NCBI GenBank assembly: GCA_033026295.1
Contig: CM065179.1
Coordinates: 20,887,275 to 20,951,274, forward strand
From: Channa striata
Lineage: Eukaryota; Chordata; Actinopteri; Anabantiformes; Channidae
DNA: 64,000 bases
Reading direction: 5' to 3'
Shown piece by piece: positions 12,886 through 26,260 of this stretch (positions are counted from its first letter, which is position 1; every line of letters begins with the position of its first letter). The notes beneath the pieces were generated by a model. That model saw only the letters and a program-made list of their open reading frames with translations. It was not told the origin of the DNA and made no database searches. The position numbers were made by a program, and so were the translations under genes.

Positions 12886-15800
12886 GAAGGTTTAATTCAA
12901 ATGTGGTTTCTCTCGCTGCCGGACTTACTGAAATGACCCAGGTGGTCTGGTCCACCTTTATTTTCATTTTTTTTACTTTGCTGGTGTTTTAGCCTGTCTT
13001 TGACAATGAGCTGTGCTGATGCAAACACAGGAAGCACATGTCAGGTGGGGAAGGAGACACAGGTTGTGTTGGGTGTGAGAGCGGGTTCAAATGCGACAAA
13101 GGTGAACTCAGGTACTGTAACCATTCAGCTATCTGCCATAATCATCTTTCATAGCAATAAAGTGATAAAGAAAATCATTTACTATAATAGCAGGTAACAA
13201 AATCATAAATAGCTGGTATGGTAATATGGATCCGACTCCATCCATGACGGCTTTTATTCGAGTCTGTGCAGTCTGTCATTGATCTTTATCTGATGAGGTC
13301 CTAAACGAGCCAAACTACTCAAAGTGAACATTGGTATGGATTTACAGTATGTTCACAGGGTTGAATTATTACTGTGCAGTTTCTGTAAGATGTACAGAAC
13401 ATATAGAATAAAACCAACAGGCCACACACGCTCATTACATTAAAGGCCGCGTGCCTTTTTTTGAAGCAGTGGTGTCAGGGTTTACACACTGACTCATCTA
13501 CAGATCCCTGCTAGTGAAAAAACAAGAGCAATCACAGCGTATTAAAGATGGACGAACATAAGGCTCCCGACTGGACGCATGAAACAGATGGAGTGTAAAA
13601 GATTGTGGACAGGCCTGTGTTAGACATATGCAGGCCTGTCCGCAGTGTGTAGTGAGCGGAGTTCAAGACAGTGAGGTGGAGCAGGTCAGAGGGAGGTCAG
13701 CGGGACTGACTTGGTGGTCTGCAGATGCAGACAGTGACAGTTAAGAGCCGGGATTTCTAAGGCTCAGCAACAGCGCAGGGTTATCGCAGTCTCCATCGCA
13801 TATTTCCCAGGTTCAGATGACATGTTATGACTATCACTGACAGCAGCTTAAATGCAAGTTACATCGAATAAAGTGCGGCAGTCAAGCGTGTAAAAGCCCT
13901 CTGCTGCACCATAAGAGCCAAATTAAATCTGTGCTTGGAGCGTTTTCGTAAGCTTTAGCAAAGATTAGCAAAAACTACATCATTTGTATGAGGTATATGA
14001 TATCTGATCAAGAGCTGTGTGATGTTTGCAATTGATTGTCTGATGGGGAATATAGTTTTGTTCTCGTTTTAGCCCTTTCTAATTCAAAATCAGTGTACAC
14101 ATATGCAAATGCACACATACACATCAGCTGAAGCAGATCCAAGAGGTTTGTCCCCGCTTTTTGAAATCCCTGGGACTTTTTTAATGTTGTTCCCTGAGTA
14201 AGAATGAGTCATTGGCCTCACAATAGGACACAGTGACAGCCCGTCCTCCGCGGAGCACTGATAGCAGCAGAATGCCACTCTGGGAGGGTTTTACTCGCTT
14301 TATATTCTCTCCACGCTGAGGTCTTAACCCCCTGTGTTGGCCCCCTCACCCCTCACCTCCTGTCTCCTCTAATGTGGCTTTATTGACTGTGACACACTGA
14401 GCATGGAGACGATGACCAAACAATTCCAAACAATTAAAAGTGCCCCCATAGGAAGGGCCATCAGAGTCACAAACCATTCCACAGGCTTTGTGAGTGTGTG
14501 TGTGTGTGTGTGTGTGTGCGCCTGTGCACAGGCTTGTGCATTTTCCAAAGTGTGACAATACACAAGCAATAGTGGACAAGTGAGGCGGGTGAAATTCCGC
14601 TCGACACACCATCCCCCATCAGTCCATGAATACGAAACAGAGTTTTAGGTTCGACCAGAGACGACAAACACCCTCTCTCATCTCGGTCACATTAACCTTA
14701 TTACAGTGACTAACCCTAACTAACCACGTTAATCGCATGATGTTATTGTCGGCAGATAAGTGTGACTCGGAGCTCTGAGAACCGACCATTTCACTGAGCT
14801 CTTTCCTACTTTGTGACACATTCTATTGCACATCTAAGCCTCCACAAACTGGGTTATCAGTGAAATCAAGCTCACTAAAGCTCGAGCAAACATCTCAGCG
14901 ATCAAGTGGGTTATGATGAATTTCAGTCTGGGGTGTATTCCGCTGCCGAGCAAAGCTCCCTCTCTGCGCAGATAGACCTCTAATGAAGTGGGAGAAAACA
15001 ATGGCAAGTGGCTAATGCTCTTTCAGAAACAAGTGCAGAATTTCCCTGACGGCCGTATCCTGTCTTCACTTTGCATCCAGCTCTGGTTCGGTTGTCTCTG
15101 CAGCATGTGGACTAAATGCAAAAACTAAACCCCATAATGAGGCTGCTAATGGTCCGTGTGACCTCCGACCTCTTGTCTCTGTTAGGGTCTTCTCAGGGCA
15201 ACAGGCCAGCCACATAATCGCTTCCATGAACTACTCATAGCCCTTTCAAATGTGACTTTTAGCCCTGCTGGAGGCCTAAATGTTATTTTGTGGAATACAT
15301 TTAATGCTCACCTGTCACTTGTCGTCAGGTTTGATTATGTTCGTGACCAGTTGTTTGTCGTACTTTATTAGTTTACCCTGCGATGAAATGATCTGCGTTT
15401 CATTACAACCTGCCGCTGACAACTTAAATGCTGTAAGAGACCTGTCACGTGGACAGATGTAATGCAAAGAATATTTAAATGGATATAAATTAAAAGCAGT
15501 ATTGTGTATTGCAACTGAATGTATAAACAGGATATTGAAGATTTTAGTGGACAGCGTTTCCTAGGATTGATTGAGACAGTTAAGAGTCAACCTGTCAGGA
15601 AGATGTTTAAATATTTCACAGCTTAAAAGATGTTTTTCATCAACGCCATGTGTTCAATAAATGTTTAAATAACTTTATATCCAGATACACTCAGTAAATT
15701 TCATCTGTGTTAAACCTTTACCAGATCCCCCCACTAAGACTATTACCGCTGAAGGTGACGTCAGGCCAAAGCAACTGGCTCTTTTATCTTAGTTAGGACC

Positions 15801-16215
15801 AGTATCAATTGGATTTGCCGGTTTTTAAGAGAATTGGAAGAACATGAGCCTGAAACAGGGTTAAGCTTTGAGAGGCATGGGCACACTAACAAGTATGGAG
15901 AATTTACTTTTCCTGTGCGCATGTTTTCGTTCACAGGGGAAATCATTAACTTCTGAAAACGTTCTTCTCTTTAGTGAGACTTCTTAATTTGACCAGTCAC
16001 AGGTGCGCCACAGTTATAAAGTCTGAGATAAGCAAGAGAGGTGATTTCTGTTGAGCATGTTGTAAACATAACAACGATTTACTAAATATTCCATCCAAAT
16101 TATGACGTGATCCTAAAGGTCAGGATGTCTAACCTTTGGGCTTCTACACATTTGTGTATTTTTAAACTCCACGTCCACTGCATCTCTGTTCTTAATATTG
16201 CTGTGCATTGAAATG
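12886..16215. other. Intergenic, no gene recognised
   Basis: No exon or RNA gene could be supported. A (TG)n microsatellite lies at 14494-14518. Open frames across it on the minus strand are produced by the dinucleotide tract and are not genes. Confidence 0.55.
14494..14518. repeat. (TG)n microsatellite
   Basis: Uninterrupted TG dinucleotide tract of about 12 units. Confidence 0.97.
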
Positions 16216-16429
16216 TCCTTTCTGATTAAATGAAAGCTGCTCTAGTCCACATCTTATATCAACAATAAATCACATTACTACATGTTAGGTGAAAGGTCCC
16301 ACAGATCAACTCACTGATGATCACAAGACTCTGGAGCCTCAAACAGCCTCTCAAAGCATTTCAGCATATTTTTGCTCCTTTTTGAAAACATTTTCTTTTT
16401 TGTTTCAGTGAAAAGCAACATCGAGACAC
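16216..16429 (+). repeat. Copy 1 of a locally duplicated repeat unit
   Basis: Starts TCCTTTCTGATTAAATGAAA and runs with near identity into the second copy at 19037-19208 for about 110 bp. Both copies then share a diverged tail (AAAACATTTTCT ... AGCAACAT ... GAGACAC/TAGACAC). Copy 1 holds about 40 bp more in the middle. It could be a tandem-type local duplication or two insertions of one interspersed repeat. Confidence 0.85.
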
Positions 16430-19036
16430 AATAATAAATCACAAAAATCTAATAAATCACATTTAATATAAATATTAAGATATCAGCTCTTCACCCTGTT
16501 TACATTTATGAATTAATGGGCACCTTGCCACCCAGCTGCGTCATAGCAATCACATACTGTTCTTCAACAGACTTCAAACATGTTGTTGCCACGTTCTGCC
16601 TTGTCAGATTATCAGTGCTCATTAATCCAAAGCAGCCTCCCCCTAGCAGTTTATATTTTCTTTATTCTTATATACTTATTTTTTGCAAAAACAAATCATG
16701 GTTTGCATTATAATATCAGAACATTATCGCTCATGAAAAAGGACTGGATGGCTGTGATTACACACACCAAACCATATTTATTATCAGTATCTGCAACTAG
16801 CTGGTGAACACAGTGGAGCATTTCGCAGTTTACGTGTCACTCAGGAGTTGGTTGGAGCAGAGCCGGAGCTGAAAGGAGAGTGGACGTTGTAGGTGTCCAG
16901 AGATACGACTCTGTGAATGCCAATGCAAATGTGACAGAAGCAACTCTTTGCTAAAAGGTGATAATATGTCATGCCGTGTTTATGCTGTGGCTTGTATTTG
17001 GGGCCCTCGGGAGCTCGCTGCAGCTTTGAGGGTTGTAAGCTTGTCAGTGCTCCGGGAAAATGCTGTAATAACAGGATTACAGCACTCAGATTCATCACTG
17101 CTGCTAAAAACACTTACTGTCAAAATACTGTATGTGCTCTGCAGCCTTTAAGTCATCTTTGGTTAGACGTGCACACGTACAGTTCAAATATAGCGTCAGG
17201 TTTTTAACAATGAAAAATGATATTTTACTAGATTTGAAATCAATGAACAAAATAAATATTATTATAATATATTTTCGTACTATATATATTTGAATATAAC
17301 TATTCAGATATCCTCTCATTTAGAGCTACCAACTACTACCATCTACTGGAGATGGCTGTGTTATTTCACCGGTCCTGAACCACCTGCAATGATGACTACA
17401 TTAAAGCAGGGTGACCTTCTAAGGTTTCTAGTGCTGGAACCGAAACAGGCTCGAAACAAGAAATAGACACGCAAAAGAACACAGGAGAAACTGATGAAAT
17501 TTGGTGGACGTGAAAGCAAACTCCCAATTACATTCTCGACATGCTGCTCAGGAGGATTGTTACTCCAACATCCAAATATGATCTCACAACACTGGTGTGA
17601 ATGCAAGTGGGTTTAGCCAAGAGCCAAGAACAGACGGACAATAAAACAGCAAATGGGACACGGGAGCTGCAAGCAACGTCTCAAAGTGACACTGACATTT
17701 TGAGAGAACCTTTTTGAGGTATTAAAATAAAAAACATGTATTATCAGAGCACAGTTGTGTTCAATTCAGTTGTTAATTAATTGTAAGTCCAGACTGTCGA
17801 TCCTCTAAAACAGGCTTCAGATAGAAAAAAACATCATCTTTTATTGTAATAGATGGATTATTTTAGGACAAACTCTGCATAAGATTTTAATTTGTCGATG
17901 AGAAATAACATGTTTAAAACTCTAATGCCTTTTGAGACAGTGCCCCCCTCTGGATAAACTCAGAGAATCATCTCAGACCATTCAGAGGTTGCACACACCA
18001 AATTCACGTGGACGTGTCTGTGAAAACTGTGTAATGCCACTGGCTGTTTAAAAAACAGCAGCACATCTGCACTGTTGCTCTGAATATGGACAGCTATTAG
18101 AGAATGAATGGCTCTCGCTATCATAATAAATCCAGAGTTTTAGTGGAAGTTGCTGTTCACACCTTTTCCCTCTCTGGGTAAAGAGAAGATGGATACTGCT
18201 CATAGGATAATTTGGAACATCTGCTTAGTGCTAAAGAGGATGTGGAGCTTGTCATAACATTCCTCAGACCGACAGCATGTCATTTCCTAATCAGATGACT
18301 CCCCGCACTTCTACTGGGATTCGAAGACATTTTTCAGTCTCCTTTCCTTACACCCAAAGACTTACATAACCCCCGAAGAATCTGCGTGAAAAGGATCCGT
18401 AAAGAGACAAATGGGGCACAGCAGGTCCCGTGTTGTGATGTGAATTCTATATAGATGAAGCAGAGACGCCTTAAGACAGACGGAACATCCTCAGGTCACA
18501 GAAGGAATCGGCACCTGCAGTCAGCGATGGTTTAGGGAAAAAAGCTCATCTCATTGACTTTAGCTATTTGTATAGTATGAAATATGAAAGTGTGGACATG
18601 TGAACACGTACTTGCTGTGGTCAGGGCTGCTGCCTTTTACTGCAGGAAACATATGGTGCAAAAGTTTGGCCTTTTTAGAAAGACAGTGACTTTGTGTGGA
18701 GAAGAATAAAACATTTACTCATTAAATATGAAGCTTTATGGTAAGTGCAGCTGATCACTCACTTTATAATAATCAACCTTTTCCATTTTTAATGAAAACA
18801 AATCTCTAGAGAGACAGACATAGTGTCAGATTCTCCTTCCATGGTCTTATTTAAAAGACTTATTTGACATATTAGCAGCAAAGGGAGCTGATCTTCAGGA
18901 ATTTTACTCTTTGGTTTCCTAAACCTGAACTCCTACCACTTTTTCTTACTCAGCATGAATTATTTAGAAATAAAACTGAAGAAAGCATTGGATCTTTAAC
19001 CCATCATTTATGTCTATTACCATTAGTTAATGCCCC
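16430..19036. other. Intergenic, no gene recognised
   Basis: No supported gene, RNA or mobile element. It lies between the two copies of the 16216/19037 duplicated unit. AT-rich sequence occurs at 17210-17320. Confidence 0.5.
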
Positions 19037-19208
19037 TCCTTTCTGATTAAATGAAAGCTGCTCTAGTCCACATCTTATATCAGCAATAAATCCCATTACT
19101 ACATGTTAGGTGAAAGGTGTCACAGGTCAACTCACTGATGATCAAAAAACATTTAAAAACATTTTCTGTTTTCTTTCCCCGTAAAGTGAGACAGCAACAT
19201 GTAGACAC
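19037..19208 (+). repeat. Copy 2 of the locally duplicated repeat unit
   Basis: Same unit as 16216-16429, same orientation, about 2.8 kb downstream. The first 110 bp differ from copy 1 at only a handful of positions. The middle of the unit is shortened before the shared tail. Confidence 0.85.
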
Positions 19209-22200
19209 GGCACAAACACCCGAGGTTTTAATAGATGGGTGGAAGCAGAACCAGCAGGTTAAAATCGCTCAAAGCTGTTGGTGCTGTATACTTTAGCTAA
19301 AGTCATCTTTTTAATTACATTACTTATTACTTCATTTTAGTGGATAATGATACTTTTCCTAGAGCACATTACTGTAAGTACCGTTGTTGAGTAAATCAGC
19401 ACCTCCAAACCTCATTATTTACCATAATATACTGGATGTTGTTCCATTCTAAACAAAATAAATTTTAACAAAACCTAACGCATAAAAGCACAATTCAAAC
19501 TATCCATAAATCATGGCTGCTGATTATTTCCACTTCGTCAGCCTGTGCAGTTTGGCATGGCTGGCTTCCAAAAACTATGGTGACATTTTACCAACTTTTA
19601 TTTTTGTTCTGTTTTTCCTTTTTAAAGCTTTACTGCCGTTGCTTTAGACCGTGTAATATGCTCATGCATCTTATTTTTCCTCTCTTGTGGTGACAGTTTG
19701 TGGATTTATGAGGGTCATGAGCAGAACTTTTTGTTGGCTGCGAGCCGTGACTCTCTGCTCTGTGGAGATCGTTGTAGGCTGAATTTGCAAACTTTGGACA
19801 GAACCATGCTGTGTTCCCGTCCTGTTTCCTTTTTTTTTTTTTTTTGACCAAGATAACCAAGCACCAGTCAGCTGGTGATTGTTGTTCTATATTTGATGGA
19901 CAAGTGGGCTTCATCTTCTCTTCCAACTCTATATTTTTCCACAGTTATCAAAACCTTCCTGTGAAAAACTCTCATGTTCAAGCGGAGTCCATGGAGAGCA
20001 TGACACACCGTTTAGTGTTGGAGCGCTGCAAGGACAACAACCAACCGACAGTCAAACTACCTTCTTTTTATCAACTCTTGCGGGTCCCTGATGACAGTGG
20101 TGGTGCCGGCACCAGGCTGACCAGACCTCAGCCCCTGTCATCCCAGCACACACAGAGGAGGGTGATGAAATCACTTGCACATGGGCCCAGACACACACCC
20201 AGCTTTTGTTCGGGAAAAATGGCATGTTCAGCCTCGCGCTACTGACCCCCGACTCTTCTTTTAAATAATAAAAATACAGCCGACTGGGAAACATGAGCTG
20301 AATCTAGAGATTTTTTGAAAATATTTAGAGGAGAAATTAGAAGTCTGGTATATACATTCTGAACACAGTTTGTAGCCGTATCTGTGCAATTCGGGAATGT
20401 GTCTAGAAATGTGAAAGGCAGCAAGATTCCAACACACTGTGTGAGTGTGTGTGTGTGTCGCTGGTGTTTAACTGCATGTGCCAATGCTTACATGTTCCAC
20501 AGAGAGCTCTTTGTGTTTGCTCCTACACTTCTGGAGGCACCGGCAGTCAGCAGGCTCCAACTTTATGTCAAAGACGCTGTGACAATATTTATACAATGTT
20601 TGCGTAACATTATAAATATACAGGTGTATTTACCTGTACGGATGGGGAAACGGCTCTTTCCCACGTCGTCTTTGAGACCAAGCACTGTGCAGGCCGTGCT
20701 GGACACATCAGGGCAGTGATTTGTATGTATTTGTTCAAGCGTCAGGTTTCAGGTTGAGCTGAGTAAGTGTCACTTTCATTAACACGTTGTGTGCCTGCAA
20801 GGTCGTCTACAGTTACACACTCTTGATTTGTGGTTACTAACAGGCTTTAATTTTAAAGGCAGTACATGGGGGTGTACAGGGTCTTTCTGCCGCTTTCTCT
20901 CATTATCCAAACGGCTGCATGTGTCTGTGTAGCTGCCACTTTGTCTGTTTCACTGGTATCAGAGAAAAGTGCGAGATGTTCAATGAATGAAGTTTATTTT
21001 GAGCCAGGGTATCTGCAGTGGCTCTCTCTCCTCAGTCGCCTCAAAGCTGCTTTTAGCCAGGTTGCTGGAGATTTATGAACTTTTCACAGCTTGGTATATA
21101 TTAAACCTTCCCTGTCTGCCAATTTGCAGGGGTGTCGCAGGTGTCAGTGAGAGTGTGAGGTGAATTCAAGGTGGTCAATGGCCCCATTATGAACCCAACA
21201 TGTACAGAACGCTAAAAAAAAAATCATGAGCCCTTTGCTGTGGCTAAACTACATCCATCCGCACATTTAGGTGCACGATATTTTCTGAGTGATTTTGACA
21301 CTTAACACATTTCTTCTTTGTACAGACTAGGCATTGGAAAACAACAAGACTCTAGAATCTAAAGGTGAATTACCAGCTCGATTTTACAACCGTTTTATAC
21401 CAGAATTACTGAGGAATGTATTTTCCCTTTGATGGCAAGTTGTTCAGGTCCAGAAGCGGCAAAGCAGCTGTGGGTGCAGTGAGGGTCTTGGAAAATGGTC
21501 AGGGTCTCTTTGCAGGTGAGTCATATGTGGGTAACTTGACAGCCAGTAGGGATTCAAAATACTGTAAACCCAATGTCCTTTGCAGTTTCAAGTAGATGTG
21601 GAAGATGGCAGCCAGAAGCTAAGTGGTCGACTGAGAAGATGGAAGTTCCTGTGTGAGCCGTGAGTTAGGTCACAGGTTTGGTGTCACCCAGGTTCTGGGG
21701 AGGAAACACAGGGTCACTACAGTTGTTTAAGCAGCACTGTAGAAATGACTTTTTACCCAGTCGAGAAAAACAAAAGAGGAAATGATCAGCAGAGGTCAAA
21801 GAATGTGTGCAGAGAAACTGTGGCAAAAGTCTATAAAGACAGCACAGCGAGGCCGAGGCTGAGCGAGTGAATACAGGCTTCTCCACACGTCCCAAAATCC
21901 AAAAGCACTTCACAGAGAAATCATCCATCATCATATCATCATCAACAAATTCAAACCCCTGTTTACTGAGCAATAAACCTCTACCAGTCCAAACACAGAA
22001 ACTGAAATAACTGAGTCTGCAGCTTCGTCCTTCCGCGGACATGAACATCATGCTACAAAGAACCATGATTGATGACTCATGATCAGAAATGTTGACCCTT
22101 CTCTAATAGAGTCTTAGCTGGACATCCAGGTCACAAATCCTCACGTGTCTCTGAGTTTATTCATGAAGCCTTGGAGACGACTTTGGAATCTTTTCCAACT

Positions 22201-23723
22201 TTATGCAGATTGTAAGCCCTCTGACATCTCTTTGACAGCCATGGTTCTCATGAGCAGAGGACTGGTTGGGAACAGCGATGTTCCTTTTCTGTCTTTTAAG
22301 ACAAAGTCATTGCGAAATTCTGATGATCAAAACGAGTTAATTAACTTTTTGCTGCGGCTGTATTTCAGTCATATGTGGAGTCATGCTCCATATATGTTGA
22401 GAAACAAGGCGCCCATGAAAAACATAAAAGCATGTGGTTTTCCATTTAGTCTAATATCAGTGTTCCAGATCTTACAAGAACAAAACGAGCACAGCTATGA
22501 AAGGAGGAGGTGCAGGAAGGACTTCCCTGTTATTGTCCGTCAGTCACAACATAGTAACTTAAGCTTCTGTGGAAGAGGAGACTGAAGACCACATCTCACT
22601 TTCCCCTTTCTGGTGTTTCTCTGTCACTATCCTTCTGCTGGCATCTCCAAATTTCTCAGAAACCTCCCTTTGAAAATTCAGTAGCATATTTCATTTCAGC
22701 TCTGGTAGGTTAATGTTAGGCATTGAGCTGTCAAATCTAACCCGACAGTCAATTTCTGGGGTCATTAGCCATCGAAAAGTTAGCAATTAAGCCTTATTAT
22801 GTCGATTTCCTTTTGATGTCACGGACCCTGAATTGTGGATCTGTTCAGTTCAATTTAATCTCACAATAACCAGGTGGCACTTGAAAAGTTAGTGCCAAAA
22901 TTTTGCATGTGAACTGAATTTGTTTCCATCTGTCACCACAGTTCGGGCCGTTGTAGTGTCAGAGTGAGTTTTGTTGTTTCTCCATCTCTAAAGCAGCAGC
23001 CCGGATCTGCTGTCCATGTGCTGAGATGATCCTGTGTGGTGACACGCTTTAGTTGGACTTCTAGTTTTCACGCGTCCATCATATCAGGGCCTGTATGATG
23101 TAAAGGAGCGGAGATAATCACGGAGCGTCTGTCCAACGTGACCAAAGCACTTTGTCTTTATACGCTTGTGATAGAACCCAGTCCAACACGGGCTAAACTG
23201 TTTTTAATTTGACCAACAAGGTTGTAGTTTAGACAAGGGGAGTGGAGGAAGAGGAGGTAGAACGCGAAACGTGTTGCCACAGGAGTGGAGTCGATTATTC
23301 CGTCGTGTTTTTTGAACGGGCCTATGGGGGGCTGAGGGTCTGTTAAGGTTGGATCAGCACACAGTGTGGTGATGATTACAGACAAAAAAGAGAGAGAAAG
23401 ACGTGTTATCCTGCTCTCCTGTTCCAGCTGCTCAGCCCAGAGGGAACCGACGTTTGTTTGGATTCAGGTTTCCTTCAGCCATCAGTGCCAATTATCACAA
23501 TGGGGTCTAATTGCCTTGTTATGAATGTCTCTCTTATTTTCTTCTGTGTTTTGTTTCACTGTCTTGAGGGTCCATGACAGACAGTGAAGACTTTTTAGAA
23601 CTTCTTCCTCCGTCTAATGGCCTCACTTTTATTGCAGCAGTAGAACAAGACACTTTGATTTTTGAATTTATTGCACTGGTTTATGAAATTGTTTCATTGC
23701 TTAACATCCCTAGATGGGCTTAT
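19209..23723. other. Intergenic, no gene recognised
   Basis: No coding exon or RNA gene is supported. A T-homopolymer of about 16 nt lies at 19830-19845, and short TG runs near 20441-20457. The segment 19300-19395 weakly resembles the ACTTAAGTA-type fish repeat. Long open frames at 19811-20245 (+), 21665-22066 (-) and 22145-22585 (+) show no domain, signal or splice logic. Confidence 0.5.
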
Positions 23724-23778
23724 CAGGACCTACACTTGAGCAGTGTAGGTCCTACCTACTGCTCAAGTGTAGGTCCTG
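23724..23778. repeat. Perfect 21-bp inverted repeat (hairpin), 13-nt loop
   Basis: The left arm 23724-23744 and right arm 23758-23778 are exact reverse complements, with a 13-nt spacer at 23745-23757. The spacer itself contains a further partial copy of the arm word GTAGGTCCT. The hairpin directly precedes the recognisable part of a LINE 3' end (from 23791). Confidence 0.95.
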
Positions 23779-23790
23779 CACATTAGGCAG

Positions 23791-24031
23791 GCACCTTCAT
23801 TGTCCATTTTTAAAACTCATTTGAAGACCCATTTTTATTCTCTGGCTTTTAATTCAGCATGAGGACTCTGTGTTTGTTCCTTTGTTTTATTCTCTTGTTT
23901 TATTGTCATTTTATTTACTAGTCACTGTTTTACGTATTGTCTTGTTTTCTGTAGCTGTGTACAGCACTTTGGTCAGCCAACGCTGTTTTAAAGGGCTTTA
24001 TAAATAAAGTTGAGTTGAGTTGAGTTGAGTT
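23791..24031 (+). mobile_element. 5'-truncated L2-type LINE, 3' end
   Basis: The frame 23791-23862 encodes the C-terminal end of a non-LTR retrotransposon reverse-transcriptase ORF (the stretch FKTHLKTHFYSLAFNSA, then stop), a signature I associate with teleost L2/Maui-like elements. A 3' UTR follows with the typical 'cagcactttggtcag ... gggctttataaataaa' block. The element ends in a short TTGAG tandem array (about 24008-24031), the usual tail of this class. Everything upstream is missing, so this is a dead-on-arrival copy. Confidence 0.8.
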
Positions 24032-24689
24032 AATCAAATGGGTCCAAATGTACTGTCTCCACACATAAAACGATGATAATTTTTGCCATTTTTCTACGTT
24101 TTTAATGGATATTTTGGAACAGAAGCCTCCCAATTCCAAAATATCATATTGAACAAAACACTCAGCTTTCAGTGACGAGGCCTCCAACAGTCAGACTGTG
24201 CAGCTGACTGTGAAAAAGGCCCTTGCTAATAAAAATTGCACTCACTCTCCTTTTCATGGCTGAGTAAGTGTTTTAAAAAATACTCAGAACCAACATCTGC
24301 TGCAATAATTGGATTATATTCATCCCATCAATCCTGACAAAAAAGAGAAACAGCAGAAGCAAGAACAAGGGCAGAGTGTCTCAGCTGTTAGAGGGAACAA
24401 AACTGCGTGTCAGAAAGTGAACCTCAAGGCTACAATTTGTGCAGAGCCACCAGCAGACGTGATCATCCCTGACTGGAGTCTTCAGCCTTGAACGTTGGAT
24501 GGCACTGAAATGTCCATGGGCTGACAAAAAAAGACGTGGAATTGATTGATCATAAAATTGAATTAAAACGTCCAATGCTGGCACAAATTATAATGGAGCC
24601 CATCTAAATGTGCTTTATAGAACTAGATGGACAGAGTTTTGAGAAACGCACTTTAAGTGTTGGATAAGATACTGCCCTGTCCCTGTCGG

Positions 24690-24860
24690 CCTGTGCAAAT
24701 TATACACCAACACTTAGCTTAGCATATCAGACAGAATAGGATGGTGAACAGTAATTTCCCCAATTCCGGCCTTTGTGCTAAGCTAAGCTAAGAGGCTCCG
24801 GGTTCTATTTAAACAGATAGGCTCAAACGTGGTGGACTATAATATCCTCTTGTGGCAAGA
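24690..24860. repeat. Decayed teleost 'AAGCTAAGCTAA' interspersed repeat
   Basis: Contains 'cacttagcttagcat' and 'gtgctaagctaagctaagaggctccgggt', which match the core of a very common short fish repeat (typically with 'gctaagctaagctaacxggctgctgg'). A second fragment with the words 'aacagggataacctggctctt' at 25205-25240 may be part of the same or another copy. The call rests on memory of the family. Confidence 0.6.
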
Positions 24861-26146
24861 AAGAATATATAGTTATATATAAGTTTTTAAAATGTCTACA
24901 ACTCCTCCCTTAAAGTGAAAAAATGATCAAAGAAATCCTGGGGGGTTTATTTCAGTATTAAAATAACCAATTCCATTTTTGGGGTTTTCAACCCTGTTTT
25001 TCTCAGAGGATGGTTTGTCATTGAAGTTACAAAAAACACAAAAAAACAGAAAACAAATAGTTTGACTCTGTCCATACGTAACACAACCACCCAACAGCAC
25101 GTCGAATACAGCGTATGAAAAGCATCACCGTCAAAGCTCAGGCGATGAATCGACTACTGGCAGGCAGCTTCTTTAGTTGCTTAAGAGCTGAGCTTGGCCC
25201 AAAGCCAGGAAACAGGGATAACCTGGCTCTTTACATTAAAAAAAGGAGGCCGGGCTAATCATCTGCTGCCTCTAGCATTATATTTACTGTAGACCTATAC
25301 AAGAGCAATGTAAGAAACAGGCTTAACCATCCAAAATGTCAAACAATTCCTATTATTCCATTTGCACGACATCTGCTGCCCTTTCTGAAAATATGATGCA
25401 TCACAGATACACCGCGCTTCTTTTTCATGCTTCCTATTTTTTCCTCAATTGTGGTGAAAGGTGATATCATCAACCAATTCATGAGCGGCTCCGTGCGCTG
25501 TACATTTATTCCAACTTTTCCTGCCATCTATTAATGACTGATATTCTTCTTTTCAGTGGCTGGAAACTGAATATTGGCTACTTGATGTGACAGAGCAGTA
25601 ACGTGTGATTTATGTTTCAAAGGTCTAATTGGCTGCATTCCCCCCGTCTCCAGGCTGCTGCAGTCAGATTTTTGACATATCTGAAAACCTTGTGAGATAT
25701 ATACTTGGCCTTAAACTGCGCTGGCTGGTCTCAGATAATTTATCTCTGTCTTGCGCTCCCACTGAATAAAGAGCAGACCTGCTTCTGTGGCTAACTGTAT
25801 TTCTCTTTGGAAATATCGATTTACGCAGTTCAGCAGAACAATGTCTTGATGGAATTAGTTTTACAGAGAAAAATACTAAAAGGGTTATGCATGCAGGCGG
25901 TTTAGGAGCCGCTCGTATAATTTTACACTGAACTATATTTTTTCCAGCCATTTTATCATAAAATCCAAATATATTATGCTTTAAAATGTTATGTACTGCA
26001 ATATGATGCTGCCATGATTTTATGACTGAGCTAAACATTAATACTTTAGACTGGACCTGGCATTAGTCGGGATACAGCTGTAAAAAAGCCAGTGTGGCTC
26101 TGTTGGTTGGTTTGTCAGTCCACCTCTTTGGTTCAGTATGAAATAT
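24861..26146. other. Intergenic, no gene recognised
   Basis: No exon supported. Mostly AT-rich sequence. A second fragment of the preceding repeat family may lie at about 25195-25260. Confidence 0.5.
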
Positions 26147-26260
26147 CACCACAGCTACTAGATGGTTTGCAACGGAATTTGCAGCAGACATTCATGTCTC
26201 CCTCAGGAGGGATTTTAATGGTAATTTGTAGTTTTGGTGATCCCAGCATCGTGGTCAGGC
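26147..26260 (+). repeat. Copy of the 'GACATTCATG' teleost repeat
   Basis: The order 'ctactagatgg', 'cagacattcatg', 'ctccctcaggagg', 'ttttaatg', 'ttggtgatccca' follows a dispersed fish repeat (usual core GACATTCATGGTCCCCAGAGGATGAA...TTTGGTGATCC). A second copy lies in an slc34a2 intron at 42485-42580. The minus-strand open frame over it is not a gene. Confidence 0.65.

Noticed and set aside
19811..20245. 144-codon plus-strand open frame
   Set aside because: Begins in a 16-nt T run (poly-Phe) and shows no domain; chance frame.
22145..22585. 146-codon plus-strand open frame
   Set aside because: No recognised motif, membrane or coiled-coil pattern; no splice or promoter support.
24008..24031. 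TTGAG tandem array as an independent satellite
   Set aside because: It is the normal tail of the LINE 3' end and needs no separate explanation.
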